From NCBI GenBank assembly GCA_041741415.1, contig JBGSKC010000077.1, positions 1-64,000 on the forward strand: a stretch of DNA of 64,000 nt, written 5' to 3'. The notes below the pieces were generated by a model, which saw only the letters and a program-made list of their open reading frames with translations, was not told where the DNA came from and searched no databases. Position 1 is the stretch's first letter, and the number at the start of each line of letters is the position of its first letter. A program made the translations under genes and the position numbers. Of the stretch, positions 25,585 through 33,919 are shown in pieces. This stretch comes from JANQTF01 sp041741415 (lineage in GTDB: Bacteria > Bacteroidota > Bacteroidia > J057).

Positions 25585-25802
25585 AGCTCTATATTCCGTT
25601 TCATCGGCACAGGCCCGGCCTCGTAGCCAAACATGCTCAGCACCTTGTTCACTTTGTCCATCCGGAGGCTCGCCTTCCCCTGCTCCAACTCCCGCAAAAA
25701 CCGAAGCCCAACCCCCGTTTTCCGCGCAAATTCCGGCTGCGTGAGGCCCACCAGCCGCCGCCGCTCCTTCACAAATGCCGCTATGCTCTGCTGTGTCTCC
25801 AT
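25581..25802 (-). CDS. hipB: HipB-type antitoxin and operon repressor
   Basis: Small helix-turn-helix protein of 73 aa. The Xre-like HTH is clear (IAAFVKERRRLVGLTQPEFARKTGVGLRFLRELEQGKASLRMDKV). It is the first gene of hipB-hipS-hipT, lies directly downstream of the operator array and should repress the operon by binding it. C-terminal FGYEAGP is typical of HipB-like regulators. Confidence 0.92.
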   Translation of the reverse strand: METQQSIAAFVKERRRLVGLTQPEFARKTGVGLRFLRELEQGKASLRMDKVNKVLSMFGYEAGPVPMKRNIEL

Positions 25803-25840
25803 CTGACTTCAGGTTCTGCACGAAGGTAGCATTTTTCAAT

Positions 25841-25978
25841 TATACCTGTTCGGGGATAAATAAGGAAGTTTTATTCAATTTGCACCCGATAAGGTATAAA
25901 ATAGAAAAATTTGACTAAACCACACCTGATCGGGTATAAAATTGGCTTATTCGCTCAAAATAACCCCGATCAGGTATA
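25841..25978. promoter_or_regulatory. four 18-bp HipB operator-like palindromes, 40-bp period
   Basis: Four copies of an 18-bp imperfect palindrome start at 25841 (TATACCTGTTCGGGGATA), 25881 (TGCACCCGATAAGGTATA), 25921 (CACACCTGATCGGGTATA) and 25961 (TAACCCCGATCAGGTATA). The consensus is TATACCYGATCRGGTATA. Starts are exactly 40 bp apart, which is close to four helical turns and places all sites roughly on one DNA face. The array fills the gap between hipB and the upstream gene, so it is the likely operator region of the hipBST operon. Confidence 0.85.
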
Positions 25979-26009
25979 AAACCGCCAGATTCTCTCCACA
26001 CCCGATTCC

Positions 26010-26846
26010 TCAGGCATTCTCCAGCACGGCAATCTCAAATTTCTGCATCTTCATAAACGCTGCCACCACCCGCGGTGCCCGCTCAGGATCGGCCATCAGC
26101 TTTGACAACACAGCCGGCACCACCTGCCACGACACGCCAAACCGGTCCTGCAGCCAGCCACACATGCTGAAAACCCCGCCTGCACCCAGCTTTTCCCAGT
26201 AATGGTCAATCTCTGCCTGGGTTTCGCAAGTCACCACCAGAGAGTTTGCCGGCGTGAAGTCGTAGTCGTGGGTCATAGAACTACTCATCATGTTGAGCAC
26301 CGTTCCGTTGATCTTGCATTGGGCAACCAGCAGGGCACCATCAGGAATGCCTGGCCCGGGCTGGTGAGGCGATTCGAGGAGCCTGCGAAAATCCGGAAAA
26401 ATGGCCTCATAATGGTCGAGTGCATCGCGCAACAGGCCCATTTTTTCATTGACAAAGAGCAAGGACGGTGCTATTTGCTGGGCAACAGGCAGGCGGTCGG
26501 GGTCAAGTTGCCAGGATACGCCATAGCGGTCCGCCACCCAGGCGTAAAGCGGACTCCACTCATAACTACTCAGGGGCATAACGACTGATCCACCTTCTGC
26601 GAGGGCGTCGTAGATGCGGTTGACCTCCTCCGGGCTGCCGCAGTAAGCCGAATATGACACAGCAGGGTTAGGCCGGTATTGAGGCCCGCCGTTCAGCAAC
26701 ATGAAATGTGTGCCCATCAGCTCCACAGTAACCACCATGGGGTTGGCCCCGAGGATCTGGCTATTGGGGAACACAGCGGTGTAAAAGGAGGCCGCCTCTT
26801 GCGCAAGGCCATCGAACCAAAGACAGGAATAGGGTGCGTGGGGCAT
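26010..26846 (-). CDS. PhnB-like VOC-family protein with two domains
   Basis: Protein of 278 aa made of two vicinal-oxygen-chelate-type domains of the PhnB (3-demethylubiquinone methyltransferase-like) group. First half: YSCLWFDGLAQEAASFYTAVFPNSQIL, FMLLNGGPQYRPNPAVS; second half: ALDHYEAIFPDFRRLLES and KINGTVLNMMSSSMTHDYDFTPANSLVVTC, with DRFGVSWQVVP repeated at the end of each domain. Such proteins fold as paired beta-alpha-beta modules. Catalytic role is unknown. The hip operator region lies just downstream of its stop codon. Confidence 0.85.
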   Translation of the reverse strand: MPHAPYSCLWFDGLAQEAASFYTAVFPNSQILGANPMVVTVELMGTHFMLLNGGPQYRPNPAVSYSAYCGSPEEVNRIYDALAEGGSVVMPLSSYEWSPLYAWVADRYGVSWQLDPDRLPVAQQIAPSLLFVNEKMGLLRDALDHYEAIFPDFRRLLESPHQPGPGIPDGALLVAQCKINGTVLNMMSSSMTHDYDFTPANSLVVTCETQAEIDHYWEKLGAGGVFSMCGWLQDRFGVSWQVVPAVLSKLMADPERAPRVVAAFMKMQKFEIAVLENA

Positions 26847-27036
26847 ACAGAGAGGAAGTTAAAGCAGATGGAGGTTGGATCAAATTACGGAAAATTTGGC
26901 TTGCACGAGTTGCGGAATCTCCCGGATTTTGAAGGAAAACTATCCAACCGCGTTTATCAGCCTCTTCTCAACCTCTCCTTCGGAAAGCTGTCCTTTTTTG
27001 CCTACTTTCATCTCCTCAACTCCGATCGCCACGCCC

Positions 27037-27375
27037 ATGCACTTCGAAGAGAAAGAAAAAAAATTTGATATCCGCGAGTTTGAAATTGCGGAGAACGACG
27101 GGCGCCAAAACCCGGAGGCTGAGGTTCGACTGCCTGAGAATGAGCAAAGCGCTGAAGCAACCGAAAGCCGTTCACGCAATCGCAGCCGCAAGGAGAAAGA
27201 AAAGAAGCCAGTTTCCTACAACGGGGCCTTTTTTGTTGCATCCATCATGTTTGGAATGGCAGCCACTGTAACCTTTGAAATCCCCGCCCCGCTGTTCGTT
27301 GCGATGGGAGTAGGTTTTTTGTTTTTTGTCGATCCTTTTTACCAGCGGATCATGTCCTGGATCGAAAAATTATAG
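27037..27375 (+). CDS. small membrane protein, unknown function
   Basis: Protein of 112 aa. The start at 27037 (MHFEEKEKKFDIREFE) is chosen because upstream residues are the opposite frame of intergenic DNA. The first 60 residues are highly charged (EKEKKFDIREF ... NRSRKEKEKK). Two hydrophobic segments follow (AFFVASIMFGMAATVTF and PAPLFVAMGVGFLFFV), giving a helical hairpin in the membrane. No family is recognised. Confidence 0.7.
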   Translation: MHFEEKEKKFDIREFEIAENDGRQNPEAEVRLPENEQSAEATESRSRNRSRKEKEKKPVSYNGAFFVASIMFGMAATVTFEIPAPLFVAMGVGFLFFVDPFYQRIMSWIEKL

Positions 27376-27380
27376 CCCGC

Positions 27381-27827
27381 TTACAGGCGGAACTCACCCA
27401 GGAATTTACCCTCCCGGTCGTAGCGCCATTCTTTTTTGACGCCTCCTGACTGATAGCGCATGAAAAAGTATCGGCCAGGGGCAATGTCGCGGTTACCATA
27501 CACAGGAGAAGGAACCCCCTGGGCCATGCGGCGCAGATGGTCTTGGGTAGCCTGAGGCAACTGATTGACAGGCAGGAAATTATCTGTAAACAGCCAGTTG
27601 CCCCGCCCGTCGTAATGAGCTTCTGAGGGCATATTTTCCCACACAAAAGAGGCGATAAAGCCGCCCTCGTTTCGCACGGTCCAGCGGAGCTGACTGGCAT
27701 TTTGGTAGGAGGTTTCGAAATGTCGAATCAAAAAATCGGGCGGGCTGTCGGTGCCGCGGGTTGGTTGGGACAACGAAACCTGGCAAAGGCCAATCAGGAG
27801 GGAAAAGAGTAGCGTCAAACGGTTCAT
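27381..27827 (-). CDS. exported hypothetical protein
   Basis: Protein of 148 aa with a signal peptide (residues 1-20, ending VSLSQ), fixing the start at 27827. The mature part (FLIRHFETSYQNASQLRWTVRN, FVWENMPSEAHYDGRGNWLF, PVYGNRDIAPGRYFFMRYQSGG) looks beta-rich, reminiscent of the PepSY-like lipoproteins of Bacteroidota, but I cannot name the family. Its stop lies 5 bp from the end of the convergent membrane-protein gene. Confidence 0.65.
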   Translation of the reverse strand: MNRLTLLFSLLIGLCQVSLSQPTRGTDSPPDFLIRHFETSYQNASQLRWTVRNEGGFIASFVWENMPSEAHYDGRGNWLFTDNFLPVNQLPQATQDHLRRMAQGVPSPVYGNRDIAPGRYFFMRYQSGGVKKEWRYDREGKFLGEFRL

Positions 27828-27920
27828 AGCAAGAATATCAAGCACGGGTGCTCCAAGATAGTAAAGGGCTTGATAATTCCAATACTGAATCTTTCGCAAT
27901 AGGCATATCTTCTTAAGTCC

Positions 27921-28592
27921 ATGAAAAGCCCCTGGGCATGGATTTTGAAAAACCATCCTCAAATACCGCTCCTGATGCCTCTTTGGTCTCGTTTTACCCT
28001 CCTTGCTCTCCCCCTCATGTGGCCGGGCAACATTGCTCTTGCCCAATCTGCCCCGTCTTTTTCCGACGAATTCGATGCTGCCATTCATCCCTGGACCCTC
28101 TTCGAGTCGGAAACCAAATCTGCTTCCATCGCTGATGGCACCCTCCTGCTGAGTGGCAAATCCAGTGCGCTTCCTGTTCTCACCTCCCTTGAGCTGCCTG
28201 CTATACAGGAAGATAGCTTTTCGCTGGAAGTGTCCATTTATCAGTTTGCCGGAAAAAAAAATATGGGCTATGGCCTTTATTGGGGTGGCAGGACTGATAA
28301 CCTCGACTACCATGTGTTCCTGATCAGTTCTAACCAAAAGTTTACTATCCTTCGAATGGAGCGCGGGCAGTATCGCCAAATCCTTCCCTGGACGCCCACG
28401 CCCATTGTGCTGGGGCCCAAGCAGTGGAACAAACTCGGGGTCAGGCGACGAGGCAGCCGCTACGACTATTTCCTCAACGACCAAATCGTGTTCACAGGCC
28501 CCGCCGACCTTGCCAAAGGACCGCTCGTTGGGGTGATGCTGCACGGCACCATGGAGCTCGCCATTGATGCATTTTCCCTGGATTCGCCCTGA
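27921..28592 (+). CDS. exported protein with LamG/jelly-roll-like fold
   Basis: Protein of 223 aa. A hydrophobic N-terminus (FTLLALPLMWPGNIALAQ, about residues 25-42) suggests export. The remainder (FSDEFDAAIHPWTLFESE, DSFSLEVSIYQFAGKKNMGYGLYWGG, FLISSNQKFTILRMERGQ, GVRRRGSRYDYFLNDQIVF, GVMLHGTMELAIDAFSL) follows the concanavalin-like beta-sandwich pattern found in carbohydrate-binding proteins and DUF1080-type hydrolases. Its core segment GLYWGG...ILPW is also the N-terminal domain of the next gene, so the two form a paralogous pair in one transcription unit. Confidence 0.7.
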   Translation: MKSPWAWILKNHPQIPLLMPLWSRFTLLALPLMWPGNIALAQSAPSFSDEFDAAIHPWTLFESETKSASIADGTLLLSGKSSALPVLTSLELPAIQEDSFSLEVSIYQFAGKKNMGYGLYWGGRTDNLDYHVFLISSNQKFTILRMERGQYRQILPWTPTPIVLGPKQWNKLGVRRRGSRYDYFLNDQIVFTGPADLAKGPLVGVMLHGTMELAIDAFSLDSP

Positions 28593-28634
28593 AATTGGGA
28601 TCAATTATCCTTTTCTTCTCCGTACTTTGGCCTC

Positions 28635-30698
28635 ATGCGAAGGAGATTCATTATCCTGTTTTGGGGGCTCATAGCTGCGGAAGTACCACTTTCTGCCCAG
28701 AGCCTGGAGTTGGTGCTGGCCGACCGGATGGCAGAGGCCTGGCCTTCCTGGCAAGCCAGCGAGGAGTTGTTGCTGCGGCCCGGCTCGGGCAGCCTAACAG
28801 TACAAGTGCCGGCAGGAGAAGCCCCGCTTTCCCTCCAGCAGTCGCATCTGCTGAAAAATGGCGACGATTTTATCATGGAAGCCGATCTCGTGGCTAATTG
28901 TACCGGGCTGGAATGCCGCTGGGGCCTTTTTTGGGGTGGCGATCGCCATGGCAGACAGCAGCACCGCCTGTGGATCAGGGCAGATGGCAGCTTTTCCGTG
29001 GAATCAGCTACGGCAGAAGGCATCAAAGTCATTCAGCCATGGACCAGGCATCGCCTGTTAAGGTCTTCCGGCACCAACAACACCCTCAGAATCGAGAAGA
29101 AAGGATGGCGCATTTTCCTGAGCATCAATGAAAAGCCCTTCGGGGAACTGTCGGCGCCAACACTCAAAGGCAAATACCATGGGCTGATCTTCCAGGGGCC
29201 AGGCAATGTAGAGCTGAGCGCGGTTCGCTGGTGGTGCCCGCCGGAGGCCGTTCACCTGGCAGGGGGGCGTTTTGAGCTGGCCCGCAGGCTCAGGCAGGAT
29301 TCCACGGTAAATGACCCGGAGCTGGATGAAACCGCACCAAGGCTCAGTCCCGACCTTCATTCACTGTATTTTACCAGAAATCACCCCCACAAACCGGAAA
29401 CAGGACAGCTGTGGGTGAGCCATGTGCAGGGAGATTCCATGTGGGCCCTCCCAAAACCAGTTTTTTCCGCTGCCCTTCCTGGCCGAACCGAAGTGATGGA
29501 AGTCACGCCGGCCCACCTTCGCCTGGTGCGAATGCCTGCTGATGGGCCTGCTGGTTTGGCAGTGTCGGATTGGGCAGACAGCCTCTGGCAGTTTCCCCGA
29601 CAGCTTCCGTGGATGAACATGCCGCCTGTGCGTGGCAGCCTGGGGGCCTTTGAATCGGAGGATGGCAGCCTCATGCTCATCAGCGCCCAACTTCCCGGCG
29701 GCTATGGCGGCCAGGATCTTTATCTGCTCAATCGCCAGCCAGACGGCACCTGGTCGGCACCGCGCAACCTCGGCCCTGAGCTAAACACCTTCGACGATGA
29801 GTTTGCACCCTGGCTCGACCCCGATGGCATTACCCTGTATTTCACCAGCGGCGGGCACCCTGGTTATGGCGGCTGGGACCTTTTTCGCAGCCAGCGACTC
29901 ACCCAAACCTGGACCAAATGGACGCCTCCTGCAAATTTAGGCCCCCGGGTTAACAGCGCCCAGGACGAGGGTTGGTGGTATCCCGACCGGGAGGGGCACG
30001 CCTATTTTTCGGTGAGAGACAGTGCGGGGGGGGACTTCGACCTCATGGGCTTGTACCTTCCGGCCGATCCCCGCACCATGCCCGTCGCAAATGTGCGCGT
30101 TCAGATCCGGCAGCGCGAAACCGGCGAGGCCATGACCGGGCAAGTGGTGATCAGGTCCATTACCGGCGAATCATGGGTGAGAGAATGGAACGTGACCAAT
30201 GCCGGGGAATCCTTCCTCGTTCCCCTTGGTGAGGGCTATCAGATTTACGCCTCCGTGCCCGGCTACTTTTCCGTTACCGACACCCTCGACCTTCGGGCAG
30301 TGAAGCGCTACCGGGACATGGACAAGGGCCTTGATGTGTTGCCAGTGGAAGTGGGTGCCACCATTCGCCTGGACCGGGTATATTTTGAGCGGGCCACCGA
30401 TGTGCTGCTGCCGGAAAGCCATGCAGAACTGGATCGCCTGCTGGCACTGTTGCAGGGAATTCCCAGCCTGGGCATTGAGATTCAGGGCCACACAGACGAT
30501 ATTGGCGATGCCCTCGTGCTGCAACAACTGAGCGAGCGCCGCGCCAGCCGCGTGAAAGGCTACCTCACTGAGCGCGGCATCGAAGAAAGCAGAATGGTGG
30601 CCAATGGCTTTGGCAGCACGCGCCCCGTGGCCGACAACCGGAACCCAGCTACCCGACCTCTCAACCGGCGGGTAGAGTTTGTGATCCTGAGAAGATGA
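28635..30698 (+). CDS. exported PD40-repeat/OmpA-family protein
   Basis: Protein of 687 aa with a signal peptide (residues 1-22). Residues 25-190 form a beta-sandwich domain like that of the preceding gene (GLFWGGDRHGRQQHRLWIRADGSFSVES). Then come WD40-like (PD40) repeats (LSPDLHSLYFTRNHPHKPETGQLWV, ISAQLPGGYGGQDLYLLNR, WLDPDGITLYFTSGGHPGYGGWDLFRSQ). The C-terminal 110 residues are an OmpA peptidoglycan-binding domain (LDRVYFERATDVLLPES, IQGHTDDIGDALVLQQLSERRASRV, NRRVEFVI). Such proteins anchor to the cell wall at the outer membrane and may be involved in surface attachment or secretion; the exact role is not shown. Confidence 0.85.
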   Translation: MRRRFIILFWGLIAAEVPLSAQSLELVLADRMAEAWPSWQASEELLLRPGSGSLTVQVPAGEAPLSLQQSHLLKNGDDFIMEADLVANCTGLECRWGLFWGGDRHGRQQHRLWIRADGSFSVESATAEGIKVIQPWTRHRLLRSSGTNNTLRIEKKGWRIFLSINEKPFGELSAPTLKGKYHGLIFQGPGNVELSAVRWWCPPEAVHLAGGRFELARRLRQDSTVNDPELDETAPRLSPDLHSLYFTRNHPHKPETGQLWVSHVQGDSMWALPKPVFSAALPGRTEVMEVTPAHLRLVRMPADGPAGLAVSDWADSLWQFPRQLPWMNMPPVRGSLGAFESEDGSLMLISAQLPGGYGGQDLYLLNRQPDGTWSAPRNLGPELNTFDDEFAPWLDPDGITLYFTSGGHPGYGGWDLFRSQRLTQTWTKWTPPANLGPRVNSAQDEGWWYPDREGHAYFSVRDSAGGDFDLMGLYLPADPRTMPVANVRVQIRQRETGEAMTGQVVIRSITGESWVREWNVTNAGESFLVPLGEGYQIYASVPGYFSVTDTLDLRAVKRYRDMDKGLDVLPVEVGATIRLDRVYFERATDVLLPESHAELDRLLALLQGIPSLGIEIQGHTDDIGDALVLQQLSERRASRVKGYLTERGIEESRMVANGFGSTRPVADNRNPATRPLNRRVEFVILRR

Positions 30699-30834
30699 GG
30701 CGTTTTTTGCCAAACCAGCCGATCCAGTCTGCCGGTTACACAACTGCATTTTTCCAGCCAAGGCAAAGGCAGCACAAGGCAAATGGCGTTCGTTTTGCAC
30801 TTATTTCCACGGTTCGATTCAATCCCCTATTCAT

Positions 30835-32241
30835 TTGCTGGCACCACGGTTTTCCCGGTCATCCCTCTTTGGGCAACTAGGCCGGCAGTTCAGGGTTTCG
30901 TTGCCTCTGGCGAGAAGCGAGCAGTGGCTGGCCTTTGCCTTGCTGCTGATTCTGGGTGGCCTGATGTTTTCCCGCGCCGCCATTTCCTGGGGCGTGATCA
31001 TGCTGAGCATAGGCATTTTCCTGCCCGGAAGATCCTGGCAGAGGGTGCCAGCCTGGGCTTGGCTGGGGCTGATATTGGTGGGCTTGTATGCCCTAAGCCT
31101 CGGGCTGTCCCTGCCGTCAACTACAGGTTGGGAGGAAGCAGTGGAAAAAATTCCGCTGGCTCTGTGCCCGCTTGTGCTGGCCAGTGTGGAAAGGCTCCCG
31201 GCGCGAACGGTTCGCGGCCTGCTCTGGTCGCTCGTGCTTATTGCCAGCCTCGGGATGCTGGTGATGCTGAGCATGGCTGCCTCCAGAAGCGTTGCCATCG
31301 GCCTGGACTGGCACATGGCGCTGGATTGCCTTGGCGGTCAGTGCGAACAAGCTGAGATCTGGTACCGGGCGCTGGCGTTTTTTGCCTACAGCGACCTCTC
31401 CGGCGGCCTTGACCATCATCCCGGCTACCTCAGCCTGCTGCTGTTGTTTGTGCTGCTGGTTCAGGTGTGGCTGTGGGATGATGCCAGGCTTCGCCGTGAT
31501 CCTTTCCCGCACTGGTGGATGGGCCTTTCCACGGGATTGGTTTACCTGTTCATCGCCCTGCTCAGCTCCCGGATGCACCAGCTGATTTTCATCGGGGTAC
31601 TGTTGTTCCTCGCGGTGTATGTGCTGCGGGGAAGAATGAGCTGGAAGCAATTTTTGCTGCCGCTGGCCGTCGTGGGGGGACTGTTCGGCGGAACGCAGTT
31701 GCTCTCCCCGGTGAGCAAAGCCAGAATGGCGGAAGTGACCGACATGACAGAAGAAGAGACCGGGAAGGAAGTTGATCAGAATTTGGCGGAAACAGGCGGA
31801 GCGAAAGAAGAAGTCTGGACGGGAATGTCGGTTCGGCGGGCAGTATGGACTTCCGCTGCCGGGATCCTGAAACATGCCTGGCTGGGCGGGCTCGGAGCGG
31901 GAACATTCCGGGAAGAATTGGTGGAGCAATATCGCCGGGATGGTTTTTTGTACGGATATGAGCGGCGGCTGGATCCCCACAACCAGTACCTCGCAACCTG
32001 GCTGGCGCTGGGCTTGCCGGGGCTGCTGGTGCTGCTCGCTTGGCTGGCGGGCCAGTTTTCGATGGCCTGGCAGCGGCGGCAGTGGTATGCTTTGCTCTGG
32101 GTGATCAGTTGCTGCGCGGCCATGCTCACTGAGACCCTGCTGGGTCGGCAGGTGGGCGTTGTGTTTGTGGGGGTGTTAGTGCCCCTGCTGTTGTTTCATT
32201 TGCCGAAAGCGGGTACAGTTCCGGGCGCAGGAAAGGAATGA
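30835..32241 (+). CDS. O-antigen ligase/polymerase-like membrane protein
   Basis: Protein of up to 468 aa with about ten transmembrane segments and a large loop between residues about 270 and 365 (KARMAEVTDMTEEETGKEVDQ). The C-terminal signature RRLDPHNQYLATWLALGLPGLLVLL is typical of the O-antigen ligase/Wzy group (PF04932), which transfer or polymerise undecaprenyl-linked polysaccharide in the inner membrane. The first in-frame start is a TTG at 30835; a shorter start at ATG 30964 is possible, but it would remove the first hydrophobic segment. The stop at 32241 lies inside the convergent yjjX-like gene by 116 bp. Confidence 0.8.
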   Translation: MLAPRFSRSSLFGQLGRQFRVSLPLARSEQWLAFALLLILGGLMFSRAAISWGVIMLSIGIFLPGRSWQRVPAWAWLGLILVGLYALSLGLSLPSTTGWEEAVEKIPLALCPLVLASVERLPARTVRGLLWSLVLIASLGMLVMLSMAASRSVAIGLDWHMALDCLGGQCEQAEIWYRALAFFAYSDLSGGLDHHPGYLSLLLLFVLLVQVWLWDDARLRRDPFPHWWMGLSTGLVYLFIALLSSRMHQLIFIGVLLFLAVYVLRGRMSWKQFLLPLAVVGGLFGGTQLLSPVSKARMAEVTDMTEEETGKEVDQNLAETGGAKEEVWTGMSVRRAVWTSAAGILKHAWLGGLGAGTFREELVEQYRRDGFLYGYERRLDPHNQYLATWLALGLPGLLVLLAWLAGQFSMAWQRRQWYALLWVISCCAAMLTETLLGRQVGVVFVGVLVPLLLFHLPKAGTVPGAGKE

Positions 32242-32731
32242 GGGCCATGAGAACTGCCGGAACGTAGAGGCTTTCCCGGGTAATGAGGTTATGGGTGAGC
32301 AAGCCAATAGCCCCATTTGCCTGCTTCGAATTACTCGTTCCAAACACAAGGTCATCGGCGTGGCCGAGCTCCATGCCGCCTGCCACGAGCCGCGCCACCT
32401 CCGGCGGCAGAAAAAAACCCGCCGACCTTCCCCAGCCCTCCCGGTCCCGGTTCGCCACCAGCACCCAGGCAAAGGCTTCCATGCCGTCATTCACCTGCCG
32501 GATTCCCCCTTCGATGCCCACCCACCAACTAGCCTCAGGCATTCGTTCTCTGGCTGCTTTCACGCGGTTCCAGGCTCCAGCGCGCGTTTCTTCCTCGCTC
32601 ATCGGCTGGTCGGCCACGCCCGATGGTACCGAAATTCCTTTCAGCTTCAGGTCATTAGAAGGAAAAGCAAGCTCAAAGGCCGAGGCAGCTGCCTGTATTT
32701 TGACCGGGTTGGTGGAGGAAACGAGGATCAT
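32126..32731 (-). CDS. yjjX: inosine/xanthosine triphosphatase, YjjX family
   Basis: Non-canonical purine nucleoside triphosphatase of 201 aa. The family pattern is visible: MILVSSTNPVKIQAAASAFELAF, then GVADQPMSEEETRAGAWNRVKAA and the core VGIEGGIRQV. The enzyme probably removes ITP and XTP from the nucleotide pool. The typical family length is 170-180 aa, so the last 25 residues (TTAGALTPPQTQRPPADPAG) are an extension that is read from the opposite strand of the O-antigen-ligase gene. Start at 32731 matches the family N-terminus. Confidence 0.88.
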   Translation of the reverse strand: MILVSSTNPVKIQAAASAFELAFPSNDLKLKGISVPSGVADQPMSEEETRAGAWNRVKAARERMPEASWWVGIEGGIRQVNDGMEAFAWVLVANRDREGWGRSAGFFLPPEVARLVAGGMELGHADDLVFGTSNSKQANGAIGLLTHNLITRESLYVPAVLMALIPFLRPELYPLSANETTAGALTPPQTQRPPADPAGSQ

Positions 32732-32942
32732 GAGAGAAGGCTGAAGGTTGATCTGAAAATGGAACAGGATGCTGTCAGGAAGTTGCGGATCCCGCAAAAT
32801 GCTCTGGCAAATTGCTTTCATTCTCCGAATTCGCCGCCAAATTTTTCTGCCAGCCTTGCCACCGCCTGCCACCTCCGGGGTGGTCCAAAGCCACCATGCA
32901 AAATTTCCTTATCTTCCGTTTCCGACTTTCACGCTACTCCAC

Positions 32943-33785
32943 ATGCAAACCCTCATCGACTACTTCGGCAACATGCCCTCGCTGCACCGCACGCTGTTAC
33001 TTGTGGGAGGATTAACCCTTTTCTGGGTCATTGAAAGCACCATGCCGTTTTTTCACTTTTCCTACAACAAATGGCGGCATGGCCTGAGCAACCTCTTTTT
33101 TACCCTCACCACTGCCGCAGTCAACCTGCCCCTCGCCTTTCTTCTTGTCATGACTTCCGATTGGGTCACTTCAGATGGCTTTGGTGTGCTGCAATGGATC
33201 GAAATGCCCCTCTGGGCACAATTGATTGTGGGCCTGCTGCTGCTCGACCTCATCGGGGCCTGGCTGATTCATTACACCGAACACCACGTCAAATGGATGT
33301 GGCGCTTCCACCTCGTTCACCACATCGACCAGCAAATCGACACCACCTCCGGCAACCGCCACCATCCCGGAGAGTCCGTTTTTCGCTTTGCCTTTACCTC
33401 CCTGGCTGTGGTGGTCGCCGGAGCGCCAATGTGGCTCGTGATGGTTTATCAAACCCTCTCGGTCGTGTTTACCCAGTTCAACCACGCCAACTGGCGCTTC
33501 CCTGCCTGGCTCGACAAAACGCTCTCCTGGCTTGTCGTTACGCCGGGCATGCACCGCGTTCACCATCATTACCGGCTGCCATACAGTGATACCAACTACG
33601 GCAACCTCTTCTCTCTCTGGGACCGGCTGTTTGGAACCTTTGTGCAGGTGGACAACCAAAAGCTGGTCTATGGCGTGGACACCCACATGGAGGCCGAAAA
33701 AACAACCAATATCGGCGCGATGCTGAAGGTTCCTTTTCAGCCTTACCGCCCCCGGATTGAGTACCAGGAAGAGGAGAAATTGTAG
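32943..33785 (+). CDS. sterol desaturase/fatty acid hydroxylase family protein
   Basis: Di-iron membrane protein of 280 aa with about four hydrophobic segments. The histidine clusters are present: HYTEHH (about residue 119), FHLVHHID, RHHPGE and HRVHHHY. This is the standard fatty acid hydroxylase superfamily set for binding two iron atoms. Substrate could be a lipid or carotenoid; it cannot be told apart here. Start at 32943 (MQTLIDYFGNMPSL) is chosen because the upstream frame runs through the yjjX-like promoter region on the other strand. Confidence 0.88.
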   Translation: MQTLIDYFGNMPSLHRTLLLVGGLTLFWVIESTMPFFHFSYNKWRHGLSNLFFTLTTAAVNLPLAFLLVMTSDWVTSDGFGVLQWIEMPLWAQLIVGLLLLDLIGAWLIHYTEHHVKWMWRFHLVHHIDQQIDTTSGNRHHPGESVFRFAFTSLAVVVAGAPMWLVMVYQTLSVVFTQFNHANWRFPAWLDKTLSWLVVTPGMHRVHHHYRLPYSDTNYGNLFSLWDRLFGTFVQVDNQKLVYGVDTHMEAEKTTNIGAMLKVPFQPYRPRIEYQEEEKL

Positions 33786-33919
33786 GACAAACGGCTGGCG
33801 TCAAGTCTCTTTACCGAAATGGTAGGCTTTTGTCGGCAAATCGCGGGAAAACTGGCCAGCACTTCCTAATTTCAGGCGGTCAGGACGGGCCAGTCTGTTC
33901 TGCTTGGTTGTTGAATCAA

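Noticed and set aside
25585..25839. N-terminal extension of the hipS frame
   Set aside because: The extra residues are the other-frame translation of hipB; the ATG at 25584, coupled to the hipB stop, gives the family N-terminus.
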